Assembly: GCA_034620365.1 (NCBI GenBank)
Contig: JAQGEQ010000058.1
Span: forward strand, 124,001 to 188,000
Direction: 5' to 3'
Length of the DNA: 64,000 nucleotides
Source: Pegea sp. RAD2-039
Taxonomy: Eukaryota > Chordata > Thaliacea > Salpida > Salpidae
The translations under genes and the position numbers were made by a program. Of the stretch, positions 57,556-64,000 are shown one piece after another (the first letter of the stretch is position 1; each line of letters starts with the position of its first letter). Under the pieces are notes generated by a model that was given only the letters and a program-made list of their open reading frames with translations, was not told the DNA's origin and did no database searches.

Positions 57556-60500
57556 ATGAATTTATTCATTATTTTTTGTTTGACCTTTCTTACATGGAGC
57601 AGCAGATCCTCAGGTAATTTTGTACTTTTTGTACTTTTTGTATTTAATTTAGAGTAAAAAATTTCCGACAATCTTAATCCAAGATAATTTTTAAAAGTAG
57701 AAAACTTTTTTAAGATCAGATTTATTTTAACTGAAACCTTATTTTTAACAGAATCTAAATATTTAAACTTTTTTTGACGTTTATTTTAAATATAAAATTG
57801 ACGAAAACTCATTTTAATATGGATTCTAATATTAACTTCTTAATTTTAAATTTTACTGAGTGAATAAATTTTACAATAAGATCTCTCTCTGGTGATAATA
57901 TCGAATAATAGAAAAACTGTTGATCTATAAAGCTACCTTTTATAATCTCTCAATAGAAGTAATAGATAAATACCAAACACCGAAAAATAAAATGATAAAA
58001 TCTTTCTGAAATTAGTATCCAACAATTTTGTTTGCATTTCACATCACCAACAACAACTAATAACATCATTTGTTTCAATCATACAATAGCTGGAGTACCA
58101 GAAACAGTTTTCTGCTCTAGTTCCGTAGAACCAACTCTACTAACTGATCCTGAGGTAATCATTTCACCTGGATACGGCAGTGCACTCTCATACCCTCCAA
58201 GGATGAACTGTTCTATTTCACGCTATTCAAACAGGACTCATCATATCAAAATTAAATTTGAACAACTTGATTTGGAATCAAGATATGATTACCTACAGGT
58301 AATTTATGTTTTTCAAACATAAACTCTTATAAAAAAAATTTAAATTTTTATAGATATATAAAGATACATCTATAATTGCTGGGAAGAAACCAGCTATGCA
58401 AGTCTACAGTTTATCTCATACCAACAGTGAAATAATATTACAAAAAGATTATGTTACATTTGTACTTATATCTGATGTGGCAGACTCAGGACTTGGTTTA
58501 AACATGACTATCATGCCTTACGGTAAATTACTTTAAGAATTTAAAATTAGCTTTGGAATAGTCAGGAAGTAATTAAGTTTAAGAAGTTAATTTAAGTTTT
58601 TTTAATAACTTGTTAAAGAAAGCCTTGAAATTGAGAATTATTACTATTTTTATACAGGTGAAAACTACTGACCAATTGAAGCACAAAAATTTTGAATACT
58701 AACAAATATTTTTTCTATTAGATATTGACGAATGCCAAAACCCTGATGCTTGCACAGAAAATTCTGATTGTATCAATGAGGACGGTGGATATAGATGTTT
58801 GTGTCGAAGTGGATTTAAATCTATATTTAAGTCGAATCAAACAGTTTGTGAAGGTTTGTCAACTGTAATAATTGTTGGTACTTTTAATATCCAATAAACT
58901 TTTTAGATATAAACGAATGTCAGCATAACCAAAAAATTTGTTCGACCAGTGCTAAGTGTATCAACTTAGTAGGAAGCTATAAATGTGCTTGTAATGATGG
59001 ATATTCTGGAAATGGAAGAGTTTGTCATGGTAACATCATTTTATTTGAATAATTTATTTCACATCAAAACCTTACATTAACAGATATTGATGAATGTAAA
59101 TCAAGCTCAAACAACTGTTCACAACAAGCAAAATGTGTCAATACAATTGGCTCATACAACTGCAAGTGCAACCCTGGACATGAAGGGAACGGTTTCACAT
59201 GCGATGGTAACTTTCTTGATTTAAATTTGTTTTTATCATTTGTTACCTATTTTTTTACATAGATACTTTAATGATTATTTATGAAATTTTCAGAGATCTT
59301 TGAGTGTTCTACTAATAGACATACTTGTTCTCCCTATGCTAGTTGTACTGACACTACGAGCGGATATACCTGTCTATGTCTACCGGGGTACACCGGTGAT
59401 GGATATATATGCAGTGGTTGGTACCATGTCTTATAAGATTGCTGATATCATCAAAACTTATTTGAATATTTTTCAACTAGATATTAATGAATGTCATTTA
59501 AAAAGTGATAATTGTTCAATTAATGCAAACTGTAATAACACTTTTGGAGGATTTGAATGTCAATGTAAAGATGGATTTGTTGGAGATGGACATATTTGTG
59601 AAGGTGAGACATCTTTTTCATCTGCAAGGTTTAGTTGTTGAGTTATAATTTTTAGAAGCAAAAGCGAATTAAGCAGAAATTGGCAAGTTTGTTTTATAAT
59701 TATACTTAGAATTTTTTAATAAAATTGCCTACACAATTTTATTAAATAACAAGTTCTTATTACATTTAGATGTCAACGAATGCAAGATTTTAGAAAATAA
59801 ATGTGCTGTTAATGGGCATTGTCAAAACAATTTAGGTGGATATCAGTGTGTTTGTGATATTGGCTACAGAGGCGATGGAATCAACTATTGTACAGGTGAT
59901 TGTTCAACTTTAATGTTAGTTGCTATAATCAGAGTTTATACATATTTGTGTGTAAAATACTTCATAAAGAAACGCGTCTTTATACACCCTCCTTCAAAAG
60001 TTGTTTATTATCATAATCAGAGATTTTTAAGTTGAATAAGTTTGCTTCTTGAAAACTCTTACTTATACCATCAAATAATGAGTTACATCAGCATACCTAT
60101 TCGTAAAAATTTAGTTTAAAGTTAAATTGGAATACTTGTATGACCCTTCTTAAAATTCAGACTCATTATTTTTGTATCGGTTCTATTGCTACTAGAAATT
60201 TATTTTGAATATTTTCCTTTTAGAAACTAATTTAGAAATTTATATGAATCATTAAGTTTTTGTAATATTGATAAAAACCAACTTCCTGAAACCTTTTGAT
60301 TTTGATTATTTGCAGATATCGATGAGTGTTCCAATCCTTTCAGCTGTGGTGTTCATGGCGATTGTCACAATACTATTGGTAGCTTTTATTGTACTTGTCA
60401 TGATGGGTATGAAGGTCCACCTTGTATGGGTAATTATACAAACTTTTCAATTAACTTATTGGTTATACTAGAAAAGATTTATGTTTATCAAATACCAACT

Positions 60501-61861
60501 GAAATCAAAAATCTAATTTGAACAGATATAAATGAATGTAAATTGGGAACTCACAACTGTTCTAAGGATGCTGAATGCTTAAACAGTAAGGGAGGTTACG
60601 CTTGCAAGTGTTATAAGGGTTATTCAGGAGACGGCTTCAACTGTACAGGTATATTTAAGACTACAAAAGATGAAATTAAAGTATTTATTTTAGATCATTG
60701 TTTACATTCATCTAAATACGTCAAATAAAAAGTTTTGAAGAATATATTTTACATTGGTTTGTTTCAGATAACGATGAATGTTCCAGTGGTTATGATGTGT
60801 GCCATAAATATGCTCATTGTACTAATTTACCTGGTAAATATAGCTGCAAGTGCTGGGACGGTACAGAAGGAGACGGTTATACTTCGTGTCGAGGTTTGTT
60901 TTTGACTTCAATTTTAATAATATCGAAATTATATCAAGGAAGTTGAATTATTGTCAATTTATGCATTTAAATAGATATAGATGAATGTGAAACTGGTCAC
61001 CAGTGTTCTTCTATGGCAAGTTGTTTTAATACGGTTGGTTCGTACAATTGTACATGCAATCGTGGTTATGAAGGAAGTGGCTTCTTATGTGAAGGTAGCA
61101 ACGTTTAAATATTACTTTTGTTGAAGTAAAACTAATTTAAACAAAAGATATTGATGAGTGTACGACGAGAAGAGACAATTGCTCGTCCTATGCTTATTGC
61201 ATCAACAAAGAAGGAAGTTTTTCTTGTTCTTGTCTACCTGGCTTTTTAGGAAATGGCGTGGTCTGCAATGGTGTGTTGATTATTGTTTTTTAAATCTTTC
61301 TGTTTGGAATATTCTAAGTTTGAAATCGGCTCATAACCGTATTTAAAGGTACTTAAACTGGCAAACCGATTTAAGTCTAAGAAATAAAAAGATCTTACTC
61401 TAGAGTCACAAAACTTTTCTTTATATAGGATGTTATGACTTCGCCGGAATAATCATTTAAACTGATTTATTGATTTGTTTCAAATCTATTTTGCAAATAT
61501 TCTGAAGTTCAGCTTTAAAACTATATTAAATTTTTTTAGACTAGTATCTTATATCCTTACTTTAAATTCATATTTTTGTTTCAATTAAACTTTGATCTTC
61601 AGACGTAGATGAATGCTTGCTAGGAATAGATAACTGCAGTAAAGACTCGACATGTGAGAATACAAGAGGAGGTTTCAGATGTCCTTTTGATTCGGGATTT
61701 AAAGATGATGGTGATAAGACCATAAGTAAACTAATATTGCTTTTAAATTTGTTTATGGATTTAATTATATATGACAAACTTTTATTATTACAGATGTAAA
61801 TATAAATATTAATATAAAAGTATACGAAGGAGAAGGCTTACAGTGCAAATGTGGCTTCTAG
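57556..61861 (+). CDS. secreted CUB plus 12 EGF-like domain protein
   Basis: Exon 57556-57613 encodes a signal peptide ([19 protein letters not shown]). Exons 58016-58298 and 58354-58522 encode a CUB domain ([23 protein letters not shown]). Then come twelve EGF-like exons, each with phase-1 borders: 58722-58853, 58907-59029, 59084-59206, 59294-59416, 59481-59603, 59770-59895, 60316-60429, 60526-60648, 60768-60893, 60975-61094, 61148-61270, 61603-61725. The last exon is 61794-61861 (ends LQCKCGF). Most EGFs start DIDEC/DINEC and contain C-x-N-x4-Y-x-C-x-C, so they should bind calcium and be hydroxylated. EGF 4 starts EIFEC and EGF 12 lacks the C-x-C, so its disulphides are incomplete. No membrane segment follows, so the protein is probably secreted or matrix-bound. 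The first exon ends in phase 1 but the CUB exon needs phase 2, so a small exon between them or another first exon is missing from my model. Confidence 0.88.
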
Positions 61862-63689
61862 TGAAAATGTTTGTATAACTGAAGAAACAGATCCTTTGAA
61901 AATCATTTATCTTGTATTCATCCTTTAATTATTTTCACGTTTGTATTTAAACTTTCATTATCCTACTTACGATTATTTTAAGTTTTTGTATATGGGAAAG
62001 CTTTTATTATCTTAGAGATTGTACCAAAATATTGTACAAACTAAAAACTGAAATAAACATGTTAAAATCAGTTGTAATGCTCTCAACTAAATATAGTTAT
62101 AGGAAGGATAGTTTACCACTTTTTAAGATTTGAACAAAATTTTGATGCAATATTTTTCTTATGATAGCAAATAAAAGATATTCTAAATTGAATGAATATC
62201 AAAAGAAGAAATCTTTTTGCTTATCAAAACTTAAGTTTTAGTACCAGTAGTAATTCACATGATACCAAAGCAAATGTTTGATGATTGAATTTAGAACTTG
62301 AATATAAAGTATTGAGAGCAGTAACATCAATTACTTATAAATCAAGATCTGTCATTTTAGTAATCATTACGAAAGTTAGTAAAAACAATTTTTTTTATTT
62401 TACATGAAGTTTAATCAAGTTGACTAATAAGTCTTATTAGAAACTTTTATGAGTTAAACTACCTATTTTTTACTTTAATAACCTCAATTGGTGTCAAACT
62501 AAAGTAGTTGAATTCTTCCTGGTAGATTACAACAGTTTCTTTTGTGCTTTAAAAACACTGAATTTTTATATTGTCAAGAGCTATTATTAGAGTTTGAAAA
62601 CACAACTAGTTAAAAATATTATCAGTTAAAAAGTTAGCAACATCTAGAGTAAATATTTATATCATAGATAGTTTTACTTTGCTTATTGTTTTATGTTTTA
62701 CGATCACTTTGGTATTTTCCATCTTTTTCAAATAATTTTGTAGACACTTCATGATGATTATATCAAATAAAAGTAGTCCTGTTATGTCAGGTACAAACGT
62801 ATTCACTTAAAAATAAAACCTTAAATGAAAAGATCAATATTTTTAAGGAAGAACTGATAAATAAGATCCAAAGTCTGTCTTATGCTGACATGACTAAAGA
62901 AACCAGAAAAATTCAGCCTAAACAAGTTAATCAAATTTCATTGATGAAGAACAAAGTAAAAGTGGTATCCTCAAACATTACCTTAACAATACAGTTTCAA
63001 ACTAAAATGTATACAAAGAGCTCCAAATTCCCATCATATGCATCTTCAACAGCCCTCAGTTTAAAATCTACAATCCAATCATAAATAGGAAGTAAGATTT
63101 AATTTGTCCAATGTCGCTTGAAGACACTGTTTCTCGGATAATAAACAAATTCAAGACGTCTTATCGAGTTTGTTCAAGCTTTTCAAATAAAAGACTAATA
63201 AGCTGAAACTCGAAGCCATCAGCACCAATTGCTCTCATCAAGCCATACATACAAACGAAGCGAACTAAAAAGCAGCAAGACCAATGATCTGCAGAACTAC
63301 GCCATAAACGGATAGGTGCTTAGACGAATAAAGGTAGTGATAGATTTGATATCATCAATGTTACGCTTATTAGGATTCAGCTCTTTTATTTCAAGAGACA
63401 GCTTTTATGAGGTTGTTTCTGAGTTTCTACTTCAAATACATTCTACTATTAGTTGAAGAATTACTTACAGTGAGATCTGATATATGGCAAAAAAGATAAA
63501 CTTTGTTTTCAATTATCTTTAATCCAACCAAGCCGACTTATCGTTTCTAAATGAATCTTGGCTGCTTCTTAGACTTTCGAAATCATTTGTATTTCCTCTT
63601 AACTAACAGCTCAACAGACTCCTCTTGAAATAGAGTCTTTCCCAATATTAAACAACTTTTTAAATTGTTTGTGTCGACCGTTTTAACTT
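61862..63689. other. unassigned region downstream of the CUB-EGF gene
   Basis: 61862-62860 is AT-rich with nothing seen. 62870-63330 is less AT-rich and has partly open minus-strand frames (for example FKLRAVEDAYDGNLELFVYI near 63060) broken by stops; it may be decayed coding or element sequence that I cannot name. Confidence 0.35.
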
Positions 63690-63900
63690 GAAATACAAAC
63701 TCAGAATTTTCTTGTGCTTCTATTTCTCATTAAACGTCTCAAACTATAATCATTTAGACGATTCTACCAAATCTCTCAACCTCACATCTACAAATTATAT
63801 AACTTCATGTATCCACAAGCCTACTTGTTCAAGAAGTTACAATTTGGATCTTTTATTCTGTAACCAACCACGACTAAATTTGTTATTTTGTTCGGCTAAC
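63690..63900 (+). mobile_element. possible LINE endonuclease fragment
   Basis: The plus strand encodes LTSTNYITSCIHKPTCSRSY followed by NLDLLFCNQPRLN. The pattern (short helix, then PT.....N.LDLLF.N.P) is the segment of LINE AP-endonucleases near residues 255-280 of the ORF2 at 3637-6684 (VTFPTQVSGNTLDLLITSKP). Similarity is short and not close, so this would be another family or an old copy. Confidence 0.35.
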
Positions 63901-64000
63901 CTTTTCTTCCACATACAATCATTTATTTTTATTTTTTGAGTTTAGTTTGATCCATCTATAAAAGCAATAATAGTGGTATAACCAATTCTAATTTATATTT

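Overview
The window is AT-rich (G+C well under 30% by eye) nuclear DNA from an invertebrate animal. Signs of this are short GT-AG introns (often 45-170 bp), metazoan-type tRNA genes, the animal centralspindlin kinesin KIF23/MKLP1, a CUB-EGF secreted protein, a PLAT-lipoxygenase, and a non-LTR retrotransposon family present in several copies. I cannot name the phylum. The many-small-exon gene recalls flatworm micro-exon genes in layout, but that alone does not place the organism.

Layout. 1-974 (-): 5' part of an LRR1-like leucine-rich-repeat gene, cut by the window edge. 2010-2164 (-): tRNA-Ile(AAT) and tRNA-Asp(GTC), 9 nt apart. 2535-6814: a retrotransposon-rich stretch with two decayed LINE pieces and one well-preserved LINE that has an open 1015-codon ORF2 and a perfect 25-bp target-site duplication. 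8379-15360 (+): a gene I rebuilt as 26 tiny exons (9-60 nt, about 413 aa). From exon 6 on every exon keeps phase 0, and a five-exon genomic module is repeated three times in tandem. 15632-15972 (-): LINE scrap. 18980-19473 (+): possible two-exon small membrane protein. 20964-23849 (-): complete HSDL2-type peroxisomal SDR-SCP2 gene ending in SKL. 26700-29160 (-): a second, internally deleted LINE copy. 29405-29770 (-): Arf-family pseudogene.

31890-35842 (-): complete 14-exon PLAT-lipoxygenase (695 aa). 40216-42205 (+): an inverted paralogue of it that keeps the first and last exons but has lost the middle, including the first iron-ligand exon, and carries a SINE-like insert in one intron. 43789-47913 (+): complete 15-exon M13 (neprilysin-like) metallopeptidase with one GC-AG intron. 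49790-51662 (+): alpha-tubulin. 52379-55180 (-): intronless KIF23/MKLP1, tail-to-tail with the tubulin gene. 56745-57028 (+): LINE 3' end. 57556-61861 (+): secreted CUB plus 12 EGF-like domains, one EGF per exon. 62 kb to the end: unassigned, with a possible LINE endonuclease scrap at the edge.

The genes do not form one pathway. The most unusual object is the micro-exon gene: 21 consecutive frame-neutral exons with recurrent unusual GTTAGT donors, and a triplicated five-exon cassette whose introns look about as similar between copies as the exons do. Any exon of the phase-0 run can be dropped or added without breaking the frame.
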